A stretch of DNA of 64,000 nucleotides from contig OZ021727.1 in NCBI GenBank assembly GCA_963978545.1, positions 18,674,743-18,738,742 on the forward strand. The letters are read 5' to 3'. A program made the position numbers and the translations under genes. Origin of the DNA: Linyphia triangularis (Eukaryota > Arthropoda > Arachnida > Araneae > Linyphiidae). The notes under the pieces are model-generated. The model did not search any database. It had not been told where the DNA came from and saw only the letters and a program-made list of their open reading frames with translations. This document shows, in pieces, positions 35,101 to 50,100 of the stretch; positions within the stretch are counted from its first letter, which is position 1, and each line of letters starts with the position of its first letter.

Positions 35101-38100
35101 TTATACAAAAGAACAAGGCCAGAGCTCAAAAGATAATTTATCATGTTAATCATCTTTAAAATAAGCTATCATAAAAAAAAACTCAATTATAAATACTAAA
35201 AAATACTGATATAAATATAAGAATCTTCATTGTTTAACATATGAATTTTAAAGCTAACTGAACGCATTTGCTGAAATGAATAATCCACGTGGTTCATGGC
35301 ACCATTTATGTGGCCTATGTGAGCCAAAGTTCGCAAAACAGGCGATGTTTGAGATAAACGTTTCCAATTAAAAAAATTGCAACAAATATACAAAAATATC
35401 CCAATACATTCATTAAACTGTTTTCAAAATTATCGCAAAACAATTTACATGAGTTAAATTAATTAGCTGGTTCCCTTCATATTACCTCTGTATTTCTCCA
35501 TAAATTATAAGAGGACTTAAAGAAGGTTAAAAAGGCTAATGCACACCTTTATGCAGCATTCTTTCATACTTGATTCTGGATGAGATTGTTTAGTTGTTTG
35601 TGTAGAATTTCAACTGTTACTGTGATTTCTAAAATAAAATTTCATTTCTAGGCTCTAATGAGATTGTTATTCCTTATCGTATTGAAAGGTAACTGAATTA
35701 TTTTATAAAATTTTTTTTCCTTTCTAATTCTGCTTTCTTATTGCATTCTGGATATAAAAGTATTATTTTTAAACTAAAAAAAAAAAAAATTGTTTTCAGG
35801 GGACCTACAGACATTTTGAAAGCTCTTTCATCAACCATACACAAAGTAAGCTGTTAATGTATATTTGACTTAAATTTATTTTTCAACAAATTTAAATACT
35901 ATTTATATTTATTTGTAAGATTAAATATATATTTTTTTATATTGTAGGATTACACTGCTGCTCATTATAAATATGAAGATGACCCATTTTGTATTCCAGC
36001 CAGTAATCTAACAAAAGTATGAATATAACCCTTTTTTCCTGTTTCATAATTTTAAAGTTATTGATAGAGCTTGAAATTACCATATTACCTACTTAATTCA
36101 ATTATTAATTGCATATATCAGTAATTTTTTCGATAATTCTTAAGAAGTTTCTTTAAGAAAGATTATATAAAAAATTGTCAAATATAAATATTTCTGATAT
36201 AAACTTTAAGAATGTTAGTGTCAAAATATGTTAAATTGTTATTTACTTTTTTCTAAAACATTCAGTCAATGATTGCTTTGCAAAATTACCATTTGTGTGA
36301 TTTGAAGATTATTTATAAGATGACATGAGGGGACAAAATCTAAAGGTCCAATATTTATTTGCAGTTTTAACATCTGTTTTTGCTTTTGTCAATTTGCTCA
36401 GATAAAAACCAGGGGTTGAAAATCCTCCACATTTCTGCAAATTTCCACTTTTTTCTGAGAAATTCTGATTTTCTACAATTTTTTCTGATTTTCTACAATT
36501 TTATAATTTTTTAGTGTACTTTATAAGGCTTTATCAGACTAAAATTGCCTATCCCTCTCCTATCCCCCATCAGAAAAAATTTCTGACTACACCAATGTTT
36601 TGTACACACATTTTGCACAAATATATTCTCATTCAATTACTTTTGTAGCTCAAAACGTGGTTGTGTATATTTTCCTCATTTTTACATTTTGACTGTTTTA
36701 ACCCTGAAAAACTGAAATTCTAGTTATTTTTTCTACAAATCATCAGGGTTCTCACGGTCATTAGCAGTGCTTAATATTTTTTAATTTGTTTTCAATGCTT
36801 TGAAAATGCTTAAAAGTCATTAACAATGCTTAGAGATCCTTAAAAGTCCTTAATTTTTGTAGATGTTGGGAGCAGCAAAATTTATAAAAAATACAACTCA
36901 GACTTGCTGTCCCTGTGTGACCGACATTTATCTGCACTGTATCACAATTCTCTGACACATTTGCACTATACGTGAGCCAACTTGGAACTTTTTTGATAGA
37001 ATATACTTTATTAAAAATTTATATATAGACGTGATGGCTGGAAACAAGTTTTCTAAGGTCCTTAAAAACATTAACCAGGTCCTTAAAAGTCTTTGATTTT
37101 CATTCTGTGATTTGAGTAGGAACTCTGATCATGATTTTTCTTAAACTGTAGTCATGATTTTTGTAAAGCTCTTATTTTTGTTGTATCTAATTATAACGTT
37201 TTGTATAAAGTGAAGAGTGAACTTATAACTGCATCAGGTATAGACTATATATCACTTTCATAATTTCACATGTTTTAACTGATCAATGATTTAAATTGTT
37301 ACTTGAATCAAATGATATTTAAAGTGTCCACAGAACCGGGAAAACCTGGAAATCAGGGAAATGTCAGGGAGCTTTTTGATTCTGGAAAAAATCAGGGAAA
37401 TGTCAGGAAGCTTTTTGATTCTGGAAAAAATCAGGGAAATGTCAAGGAACTTTCTAAAATTTCATGAAAATCAGGGAAATTTTGTAGTGTTTAAGGCACT
37501 TTCATCGATATTTTGGCGCTATTTACATGGAGATTTGTATTGGTAAGCCATTAGAAGTTTAATGTTACGGAATAATTTAAACTTTTCATTACCAGCAAAA
37601 CTATTTTTTAAAAAATTCCATATTATCTCTTTAGCATGCATGTTCTATTTGATTAGGGTGTCTAGACATCTGGAAAACCTATGAAAATTGGGGAAATTTG
37701 AAAAAAAGCTTGTCCTAAAATCAGGGAATTTTTTAGAAATCTGTCAGGTAAATCAGAGAATTTATTATCAGGGAACTTTCTTTCTTGGATTTTGTGGCCA
37801 CCCTGTTCATGTACTGTTAGGAAACTCATTCTAAAAGTTTATCTTATTTGTTTAGACTTTGCCTATTCATCTTACACTGTTGTTAATGTTATCAGGTTAT
37901 GCAAAAAAATCAATATAAATCAAATAAATAACAGAAATTGTTTGTAACAAATCGTGAATTTCTTACCTTACTGATAATTTCTATACCCAAGTTCATTAAA
38001 AATTCAATTAAAATTTGTTATCTATTAGAGAATCTCTCTGTAAATAGAAAAAGATGGTGATATTTTCTAAAAACTGTACTATAAGATTTTGTTTTATCTT

Positions 38101-41100
38101 TTTAAATTACAGAGTGGCCACTGAACCTGAAAATTGGTTAGGAAGCTTTCTGATTCTGAAAAAAAATCAGATTTTTTTTTTTTTTAATTTCACGAAAATC
38201 AGGGACATTTTCTGTGTTCTGGCTATATGTTTTCCCTTTCATTCGTATTTTGGCGCCATTCACCCAGAGAATGTTGTGGTAATTGTTAGACATTGAATGT
38301 TATGGAATATTACAAAAGTGTTAGAGAAATCAGGCAACTTTTTTCCTGAATTTTGTGACCACCCTGAATTACGTGTAAATTTATGTACATAGAATGAGTT
38401 TGGATGATATATCGATGTTTGATTTTGTTCTATATGTTTTTTTTATTGCATTTAAGTATGTTAAAAACATTCATTACTTTTTTTTTACTGTAATCTTTTT
38501 ATATATTTTTTTTATTTTAGCGATCTTTTGCTCTTTCTAAAGAAGCTGGGAAAAAAGCTGCAAGCTATTTTCTTGAAAAATACCCTGAGCTCTTCAAGTG
38601 TAATGAATCGGTTCCTCATGTAAAAGTATGCTTAAAATCTTCTTATTCTTCATATTAAAAGTATGCATATTAATTTTTTTGGTGCTTTTCTGAAAAGTAT
38701 AAAATATATAAATTTGTATATTGATTGGACAAAATTCCTATAACTATATTTAAATGCTTTTAATTATTGCCTTGTGAAATAAAATGTGTTTATTTATAAC
38801 TAGCTTTGTTTTTGAGAGAATTTTATTTTAATTGTAGTCGCCAAGCAAAGAATTCACCAATATTGTCATATATTCTGCTTCAGTACAAAGAATACTTCTT
38901 AAAGGAAATTTTAAATACTATATTATCTTTCTAAAAAATTTTAAAATATATATATAATCAGCTTTTTTATAAACTACATTTTAAAATCTTTTATATTAAC
39001 TTGGATTTTGTGGGTGGCTGGGTATGCTAATGGTGTGCAAATCTGCGGAGGCCAAATTAACCTTGCCGTCATCAAATCGGGCTAAAACTTGGCAGATAGA
39101 TTCGATGTCAATGATAATGCTTTCTATCAAATTTTGGGGCTGTCACTGTTCCTAAAATGTTTCTTTTACGGAATACTACTAAACCAACTTGCCGTCATCT
39201 ATTGGCGCTAAAAAAGCATTTAACCAACCAATAAAGAAATTCTTTCCTGTTGCTAAAATTGTTTTAATAAATAAATAATAAAATAGTTTAATCAAAATAA
39301 GTAACAAGTATTTGCATGTGGGTGCATAAATTCACATTCATTTTTAATAAATAAATTTTAAAGCGTAGTTTGCCGCACATTTCGCTGATTGAAATGTTTT
39401 TGATATTTAAAATTAGATTCAAACACCAAGTATACTCTGTTTACAAATTCGGTGCTGTGTTAATGAATATTAAATTTGGCAACGTATTTAAAGGATTTAT
39501 ATTAAAATCTTTGTTTTTATAGGTTATATTATTAGTCTTTTTATCAAGAGCAGAAATATAAAGGTTGCTTGTTGAACTAATGTGTGGAAATGGCTGATTG
39601 GGTTGCTGAGATGCCTTTCTGTTGCTTTTCAGAAAAATTTGATGCTTTTTTCTGATGAACTTTAGCACCTTCTAATTGCCGGAATCTTTTTAGATTGAAC
39701 TTTAATTCGCCCTAATGATGATAGGGATTTTCTTTTGCGAGGTATCATAAGCGCATTAAAAATTTGAATTACAAACATTTGTCAGTTTAGTTTGAAATTG
39801 TTGTCAACACTATTTCCTTTTAAAAAAAACTTTTAATGTAAATGAAGCAGACTGCAATACAAAAAAATATATATTTTTTTTAACATGTAATTTCTATTTG
39901 TGTGTGTTTCAAATGCATAAAAAGTTATTTAAAACTATCTGCAATAATTTAAATATCAATGGATACATTCCTGATTTAAATTAGTTCAATATGTTTTGAG
40001 TTATAGACATACATGCTGACTTACTTTGGATTTCATTTATATATGTAAAGCTTATTTTTGTAATTAAAAATATTGTTGTAATGTCAAATTATTGTTTCAG
40101 TTTATTCCAGATTGAGGTATATAATAGTTGGAAACTGTTATTATTATTATTATTTTTTAATTTTTGAAGCAAATAACCTTGCTTAGAACGTGTTCAATAT
40201 TTTTATACTTAATTTTATTGTTAATGATTTATGTGTGTTTTAAGATTTTTAAAATTGATGCCAAATTCTGCTTTAAAATTAATACCCTGAAATGCAATTA
40301 CAAGTTTAGCTATCCCCTCGAACTAACTGCATTCTTAAATTTTTACAGAATGTAGAGAAATACTAATATATTATGAATGTGCTGGTCTGCTGGGACAAAA
40401 ATGGCCAAAACTCTTAAAAAATCGACTTTAAATTATATGAAGATTCCCAAATATTTCATAGTTTGCCAAATAATGAGCATTCTTTTTCATTGTTAGCCCA
40501 CTGTAGTGTAGAAATTTTGCAATGGGTGTAGTTGTGAAAAATGTAAGAAAATTCCTATTTTAATTTTGAATATTGTAAATTGCTATTTTAGGTACAGGAT
40601 TTTTGTTGTTGTTGAGCACTTTGTAAAGTGCACATAGTTTTTTATTTATAATAATTTCTTTCAATTTCACTTCAAGAGAAGTAAAATTGAGGATTATAAC
40701 ATTTAATTTGCATAAAATTTCAGTATTTTAACATTGCTTGCCTTTAGTATTTCCTGTCCCAGGTTTGTTTTATTTGTGCACTTTTTAAGCGTTGTTTTTT
40801 GTTTTTAATATCCTATTGCAACTAATTGAATATCAAAAGAAAATAATGTAGAAACCATAACTGTTGAAACAGTAATTACTCTTTTTCGGAAAATAGCACC
40901 TTGCCTTTTTTCACTTCTAAAATAAACACTGTCGACGACAAATAGACAGAACCGTCTTTTCTTATTTTAATGTGTTGATTGATGTTTTTAATTTTCTAAT
41001 CGAAGTTTATATTTTACTTTCTTTGTCCACTCTTTTAATCTCAGGCTTTTGACCCACCCTTGGTTTACACAGAAGAAAACGTATCAAGTGTGGAACCTTT

Positions 41101-44100
41101 GAAAAGCTGCATACGGAACTCTGAAGTTGACAACTCTGTCACAATTTATGATATTTTAATAAAAAAAGGTAAAGCTGAAATTTTAATTATGTACTTTTTA
41201 ATATTTTATTTTGCATTTGCATTAGACAGCATGCTAGTTCACAATATTGGATAATTGTTGATAGCTTATGTTCATTTTTCAAACTTATTGCGATTGTTTA
41301 AGAATTTTCAACTAAAAAAAAAATCCACAATATGTAGTTATGATTAAACACTCAAACCTGTATATCAGACAAAGTTATAATTTAACCATTTTTAGATTAA
41401 ATTTGTTTAAATTTTCTGCTAAAAAAAAAAAAAAACTAATTTTAAAGTGTGCCCTTTATACTATAAAAAATTCAATTTTACTCCATACTTTTCAGTAATG
41501 TATTTTTTTTCTTCCTATTATATACTTCATTATAGGATTTTGAATACTAACACATCTTTTTTTTTTTTTTTTTTTTTTTTAATTTTTTTTTTTTTTTTTA
41601 ATTTTATTTTTCAATACCTTTTTAGGCATTACTGTCAACCAAGAACTTAAGCAAGATTTATTGGAACTACTGTGTTTTTATAATAGTGAACAACCACAAT
41701 TAGAAGAATATTATGAGGTATATTAAACATTTTATGATTAACAAGGAATTAACATAATTAGTGTGCGCATCTATTTCTAATTTAATAGACTGAGTGGAAA
41801 TTAACAAAGGCTAATTAAAAATAAATATAGGAAAACTGTCAACTTTAAACTTGAACAGCTTATCTTTTTTGATTTTAATGTTTATCACTGAAATATTTAT
41901 CTCAAACTTAAATAAGTAATTCAAAATATTATAATTGAATATTCAATTGAAGGATTGCATTAGATTAATCTGTTTTTCAAGGATTGTATTAGTACTTTAT
42001 AGGTTACATTCTGAGATTCCAAAGCCTATATTTTTTCCTGCTTTAATACTTTTGAAATTTTTTCCCATTTATCTAATGAACAAGTTTTTACTTATGTAAG
42101 TTTAGTTTTAGTGACAGATATGCTTAACTTTTGTTTGTATATATTATGGTTGTTTAATATAGAATTATGACAAGAAACAATTAAATTTAGTACAACTTTA
42201 TTTCTAATTTTGTTAACTCAATGTGAGGGAATTCTCTATAAAAGAAATCCATAAAAAACTAAAATTGTGTAAAAAAATAAATAGCTTTGTTAACAACTTA
42301 CATTTTCAGTTTTAAGTTAATGACTTGAATATAAACTAATATTATTAAGTAGAAAGTAAAGTATTTCTAAAAGTTATTACTTAACATTCCTTAGAAGTTC
42401 TGTCTTGTTCGTAGGGGCTGTAGTACTTGCCTATAAGTATTTGCACTTACGGAATGTAAGTGGTACTTGATAATATATATATATATTGCTAGTTTATATT
42501 ATTTTATAGATATAAATATTAAGTATTTGGAAAATTCCTTCCACTTATCATATGAGTAAGATTTTGTTTAATTTAATAAGGTTTGTTTTAGCAGTAAATC
42601 ATTTTACTTTTGTATGTTTACTTTTGTAATAATTCTCTATTTGCTGATAACTATTCATTTATAGGAGCGGTTCTTTTCAAGAAATGATAACAAAGGTATT
42701 AAATGGAAGTATGTATTAAACTTTTTATTTCATTTTCTTTGTTTAAATGTCTTCAATATTTTTTTTATTACATTTAAAAAAGTGTGCACTTGTACTTCAA
42801 CTTTAGCTGTAAATAAAATAAATATTCTAATGTTTTCAAATGTATTGTAGTGTTTAAGAAAATTGAATTTTTCTAATTTGTTTAAAAAAAAACAATGATG
42901 TATAATTATCTTATATGAAAGCTTAATGTACTTATAAAATTAAAATTGTGCACTCAATATACTAGTTCCTACTTGCATTTTTCTGCTTGCTTGCAAACTA
43001 AATTTTTGGACCAATCACTAATTTTCATTGCAAGAAAGTTTTCATTTAATTTCTATTTTTAAATATTTCAGTTCCAATGGAAGAGCTGAAAAGCTGTTTG
43101 AAGAAATGGAGAAAAATAACTTGGCTTACAGCACTATGATTGCAGGCACATCAAAAGTAAATATTCTGTACTCTATAGTGTATATAAATTTGGTTAAGTA
43201 CTTTTTAAAATTCAGTTTTGGTAATTAACATGTTTTAATGAGTTTTTGCATATTTACTGAGAATAATTATGTTGATAAAACATTTACCATTTTTGTATAA
43301 CTTATTCAATAATTATTTTTAACTTACCTTTCTTAAAATTGTTGCAATTAACTTTTTAGTTTTATATCCAGCTACTGACCTCTTATTGTAGAGTGTACAA
43401 TAAAAAGTCTCACATTACACAGGGATGAGTTTTTTCCGCCATGTGGCGGAATCCCGCTTTTTTAATTTTTTAGAAAAAAAAGAATTCCGCTTTTTTAAAG
43501 AAAGTTCCATTTTTCCAATTCCTGAAAAAAATCTGGTTTTTTTTCGGCTTTTTCTATCCCACAGAAAAATAACTTTTTTTCTAAGGCTGAATCGCAAGTC
43601 AGCTTCACTTCCACCTAATCGGGAAGAGTGGAAAACCTACCGCTCAGGTGTCGCATCACATTCCACCTCCAAGTACAAAAATTTACTGAAATTCATTTTC
43701 TTTTGCCAGGTTGGCGCTCATGCTTGCATTTTGTACTTTTTCAATTGCACCGAAATTTGACCCTTTTGTGCCATTTTTTTCTCTTCTAAAAATGTAATTT
43801 CCTTCATACCAAATCACGCGATTAACGTATACTAATGATGCGCTTGTTTCATCCACTGAACTATCGTTTATTCACGTTGTTATGTGAACATTTACCGTTA
43901 TTAATCGTTATGCTAATTTAATATCCGCTTCTGCCAAGATTCGTGTGGCTATGATGTGCTTTATCGCTGGGATACTGAGATTTAGGTAGTTATGAAGTTC
44001 ATTTTCGTGGAGTATGACTCTGATATAACAGTGCTATTGCTGAGGATTGTTCCGGTATATTCGGCGCTAACGCTGATATTTACTTTTATGTGATGGGCAT

Positions 44101-47100
44101 TTTCGTTGAGTGCTACCCTGTTGTAAAATCTGAGATTTGTACCGATGTTACTGAAAGAATGTTGATATTACCATGATGATTTGCGCTACTGCCGAGATTT
44201 TGTAATGATAATTTTCGTCGAGTTTTATGCCGATACAATAGCGTTATTGTTGAGAGTTACTCCGGTATATTAGGTTTTAACTTTGATATTTCAGTTGGCG
44301 TGAGAGTAATTTTCGCCGAATGCCACACTTTGATAACATCCGATATTACCGAAATTTGCACTGGTATTACCAAAAAAATGTAGATATTGCCAAAATTTGT
44401 GCTGATATTGTGGACGCTATCGCCGATACGTACATTGTTGTGAAGTTCATTTCTGCCGATATCTAGATTTTTGCTGGTATTGTAAGCTCTATTACTTTTG
44501 ATAGAGTGATGGTCATTTTTGTCGAGGTTTACTCTAATACAATACCAGCTATTACTGAGATTTTCAACACCGTTTTGTAGCCATTCGCCTAGACTTCCGT
44601 TAATGCGATAGCCTCTATATCCGTGATTAGTGCCTGTTTAAGGATCGATTTTGCCGTTTGATCTGAATCTATGCAAATTACTAAAAAATCTCTATCATTT
44701 TGTATAAAAATTATATAAAAATATTCTGAAAATTAATCCCAATTTGCTTTTTATTTTACTGAACAAGCTTAACGATATGAATGTAAATGTAAAGATTTTT
44801 AGTACTTGAAATGTAACTTAAAAATTTAGAAAACTAGATTTAATTATATTTGGCCTGTTTGTCGATATGGTATAATTACTTAAAGTATTTTTACTTGTTG
44901 AAAATTTGAAGTTTTTGCCACTTTTAATTGCTCACAGGATTTTTTTTCTTTTTTTCTGACCTATACCATGCCTGATGACAGCGCAAAGTGTATCCCTACG
45001 TCTAGGACCCTCTATTTCGAACCATTTTTTCTCATGGACAGACAGAGATAATGCAGTGTTATAAATGCAAATGGAAAACCAAAATTTTTTAAGTGTAGCT
45101 TAAAATATGTTTTACGCATAAAATTTTTGGACTTTTGTTTTCAGCTTTTTGATTTTTTACCAAAGTCATCCCTGATTACTGCTATCGTTTTCATATTTTA
45201 CCTACTGTAATAGTTTATGTCAAAAGTGAGTGTTATAAAAAAATATGACTTTCTTTCATAGTATTGAATTCCAACTTCTCTGTAAAACATATTTACCATA
45301 TTTCTAGTTTGTTTCTCTTTTAACTGTCACATAATTTTTATTACAGTTTTAGTAAATTCAACATCAGTATTTATCCATTATATTTTAGTTTCAAATTGCA
45401 ATTATATTTCTGATTCATACCTCTTTTCTCTTAAATGATTTTTTTATTCATTTGACTTAATGTTACTTTAACAATGTTACTTTAGTTTCAGGATGCTAAT
45501 AGAGCAATGGCACTATTTGACGAAATGAAAGATAAAGGTTTTTCTGGCAAGTTTTTCTGGTTAATTTGTAATGTTTTGTATTTTTTTCTCAAAATGAAAC
45601 TCTGGTAATAACACTATATCTTATAGGCACCTTGGAGGCTTATAATGGCTTCATTACAATGATTCCACTTTTAAAAGAGGATTTTGAGACACGCTGGGAA
45701 TTCACATTGGTAAATATTGTTCACCTCCATGATATGTTTGTGACTTTGCTTCTTTTATTATCTGAATTGAGTATTCAGTTTGATTCGAGCAATACTTCTG
45801 TTCAATGATGGGTAAGAAATTTAATGTGAATCACACATAAGAAAAAACTGCAATGAAATTGTTAGTGAAAGCATTGTGGTCACAGAATGTAGAAATCAGG
45901 GAAAAGTCAGGAAATTTTTTTAAATTTTGCAAAAATCAGGGAATTTTTCTATTTTGAAGAGACATTTCCCCATTCATCTGTATTTTGGCACCATTTTCCT
46001 GAAGAATTGTGGAAATCGTTAAAAGTTTCATGTTACAGTGTAATTTAAAATTTTCATTACTGCCAAAACTATTTTCTTTTTTAAAAAATGGTGCATTATC
46101 TCTTTGGCATAAATGTTCTATTTCATCTACACATCTAGAAAAATTGGGGAAATTTGAAAAGTTTGTCATAAAATCAGAGAATTTTTTAGATATTTATCGA
46201 GAAATAGTCAGGGAACTGTTTTGGGGGCCACCCTGTGAAAGGGTTGTGATGTTATTTACCATATTTTATCATCTTCACAGCATTCATATAAAAGGGATGT
46301 TGTACTTGCATTATATTTAACTGACTATTCAAAAAACATTTATGTGATTGAAAGCTAATTAAATTCTGTTTACTTTGAATATGGTCCCACCTTAAGAGAA
46401 TATCTCACTATAAGAACCTGAGGATTATGTATGACCGTAAGAGCATACAAGCTAGATTTTGAATAAATTGGATGTCATTTAATAATTTACTTTTAAAGAG
46501 CAAACATCAAACTCTTTGCATACTCTTTCCTTATTTATTCAAATTAAATGGTTTAATCCCTTGACATACAATGGCATCTCGGAGACGTCATTCATTTCAT
46601 GTGCCATTGCAAGCTTTGACGTCTCTGTGACATCAAGAACTGCCTTCGGTGAACACTGGGCAGTATATTATTAGATTATTTGTTTCGGTCGTGAATCGAT
46701 GCTGTTTTGTTTAGACTGTTGAAGATGCTTTCCCCGTCTCGACAGTTCTGATAAAAAAATTGCATTGGCAAACAAGTAAACAGAATGAAGCGCAATTGAA
46801 AACAGTAGTCAGCATAGCAGTGATCTCTGAAATCTGTGTATATTCACTGCACAAACTTAAAACTATAAATAAGAACATCTCCATATTATATTTTCTTGAT
46901 TTATTTGAAGGCAGAAAACAATCACGATAAAAGACAGGAAATTAATTATTTGTTTACAATAAATCAATGCTGACCCTATATTCTGGTTAGGGTTGCATCT
47001 TGATCTAATCTGAAGTTATGTTTCGGCACCAGGCACAGAGTGGTCAAAGAACCGGCAAAACCTGGAAATCAGGAAAATGTCAGGGAGCTTTCTGATTCTG

Positions 47101-50100
47101 GAAAAAATCAGGGAACTTTTTTAAATTTCATGAAAATCAGGGAAATTTTGTATCGTTTAAGGTACGTTCATCCCTATTTTGGCGCTATTTACCCAGAGAT
47201 TTGTGGTGGTAAGCCATTAGAAGTTTAATGTTACGGAATAATTTAAACTTTTCATTGCCAACTAAATTATTTTTTAAAAATTTGCATATGATCTCTTTAG
47301 CACACATGTTCTATTTTATCAGGATATCTAGACATATGGAAAACTTAAGAAAATTGGGGAAATTTGAAAAAGAGTTTTGTTTGTTGGGAAAAATTATAGA
47401 AATCTGTCCGGGAATTATCAGGGAACTCTTTTTCCTGAATTTTGTGGCCACCCTGAGGCAGTTTTAGTATTATAGTTAAAATGAAGTAGTATTTCATTTG
47501 CGTATTTAATGTTTCATATGTCAGTCGGTAGTGCTTGCATTTAAAAATATATCATTGGATGTTTTTTTATTTTTCCCACTAAGCATATCATGGGGACTTC
47601 AAATCAAACATGCTTTATCCATTTCCTTTTAATCTACGATTTCTTTAACTTATACACACAAGATTTAAGCAAATAACTATTGAACGTTTTCAACTATGTC
47701 AAATGAATATGAATTTCGTCTCAAGTTTGAAATTGTTTAAAATTATGACTAATTATATTGCAAGTAAAGTTATAGTTTGTGTATGGATAATTGTGTATAA
47801 TATTATATTTGCTTAACACAAATAATTATTTATTGTAGCGGCTGTTGTCGAACATGCTTGCAGATGGAATTCATCCAGATTTATACACAATGAACTCTGT
47901 ATTAGAAGTGCTTTCTAAAACAGCAAGATGGCGGAAATCTCTCCAGCTTTCTTTAAGAGTGCTGGCTGAAATGAGAAAACTCAAAATCGGTAAGCATTAG
48001 ATAGTACTACTTCACAGGGCTACATTAAGTTTTTTCCCTATGTATACTTCATTCTATTCAAGTATCAGTGTTTATTTCAGCCTATCGCAAGTGTTTGTTG
48101 AAATATTTGTTGTTTACGCATCCAGCATTTATACATACAATATAAGTTATAAGTGAACTCTCAGTTATATTTTATGTTTGGACTTAAATTTTTGTTATGA
48201 TGCCTTAAAAACTAATGTAAATTCCTATGTCATATGCCTCTTCTTAGTAATTATTCGCCACTATTAAGTATCGAATGCATTTTTTATTATAATATAGTGT
48301 AGAAACTATAAAACTCATGCATAGTGCTGAAATGTCTTATTTATACTTGTGTGATATATTTTTAGAGTTCATTTAATGAATAAGTATGATTAAGAATTAG
48401 GGTGTATCACGGAAAACTTTTTTCATGGTTCGTACAGTCCTTAAAAGTCCTTATAAACTCGAAAAAATTTCTAAGGCCCTTAAAAGTTCTTATTTTTTAA
48501 AAAAATCCTTAGAAGTCCTTATTTTTTTCCACGTTAAAAACCAATGTTAACGAAATTTGGAGATCATCATTTAAAGTGTTTTCATCCTTCCTGCCTTTTT
48601 TGTTTAAAAAAAACCAAACAGTTTTTCTCCGAAAATAGCATCTTTTCTGAAAAAAAGCAAAATTTTCAAATGGAATGCAATATGCTAATCACCCGTCCCG
48701 AAATCGCCTGTTGCGCATGCACATTCATGCACAAACGTGCCACGCACAGACCAGTGACTCGCTGAAGTCATTGAATGGCTTTTAATGCCAGGTGCATCAT
48801 TAGTAGGTAGATTGCTGGGGTCCGTCCCAAAAATTACGAGTGTTAGTAAGCATGTATGCCTATTTCATACGTACCTTGATTAAGTGTATGCCTCTGGATT
48901 TTTTTTTACCATGCCTCCTTACTCAAAATAGAGATGAAAGTTATTGGAAACGGTAGTTTAAAACTTATTCTAAGGTATATAAACCATAAAGTGTTTTTTA
49001 CGAAGCATTTAAAAAAAATATATTTCCGCACCGATACGCGAAATTGCGATGCTTTCTTACTAAATTTAGGGGTACGTTTTGTGTAATTTTAGCTATTGCT
49101 AATAAATTTCTGAACGTCCGTTTTAAATTTGAAATTAAATATCACAGGGATGTAATCAAAATCCCGGATTATTTCCGATTTAAAATATATATACACATCT
49201 TTTAAAGCCTATAGTAGCTGCATGTATGACAAAAAATTGCAGTTTTAAGCAGAATTTGATTTGATTTTGGAAATAAAAATTCACATAAGACATAGTCCAA
49301 GTTCTTTAATTAGAATATTCTTTTTGTGATATCATGAATCTAGTATGCTTTTAATAGCCAGCAAAAAGTACGGCTAAATTTGGAGAAATACTATCTCCTG
49401 TCTAACAATGGCTAAGCCTAAAAAGTAAAGTTAAACGGTTGGGGTTGATCAAATTTAAGAAAATGTTTCATTGAAGTTGGTTGCAAATACTTTATTAACA
49501 TTTTTAGCTAAATATTACAGTTATAAATTGCTATTTTTGTACAAATCAGGGTGGTGACAGACCGGGAATTCAAGGAAATGTCGGGGAATTTCACTCTTCT
49601 GGACAATTCTGGGAATTTCGTACAATTACTCTTTAATCAGGGAATTTTAAAATATTTGAGTTTCTTTTCTCGCATTCCTGTGCTTGTGCGGACATCTATC
49701 TCGGATCGCGTCATGTGAAGTGGATGCCGTGAAGTCGGCGCCGTATTGTTAGAAAAAATCCTCAAACTTCAATCTGACTGCATCCTTTAGAGACATGATT
49801 ATTTTCTTCTTGCCTCGCGTTTTTTATCAACAAAATATATTAGAACTCAAATTATTTACATATTATTTATGTTAGATTTTTAGTTACCTTATAACTTAGA
49901 AGCGTGGCCGTCAGTAGCCTTTCGGTTAAAAAAATCTTCTAATTTTAATCTAACTGCATCCTTTACAGATATGATTATTTTTCTTCTTGACTTGGATATT
50001 TTGTCAACAGAATATATTAGAGCTCTAAATTCCTTAATATTTAAAATTGATTCCATCAGAATTTTTCGTTTTTTTTTAACCGTTTTAGCGCTGTGTTACA

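Noticed and set aside
37320..38366. Two neighbouring CAGGGTGG elements considered as ends of one larger transposon
   Set aside because: Each has its own left and right terminus, and the second has its own target duplication.
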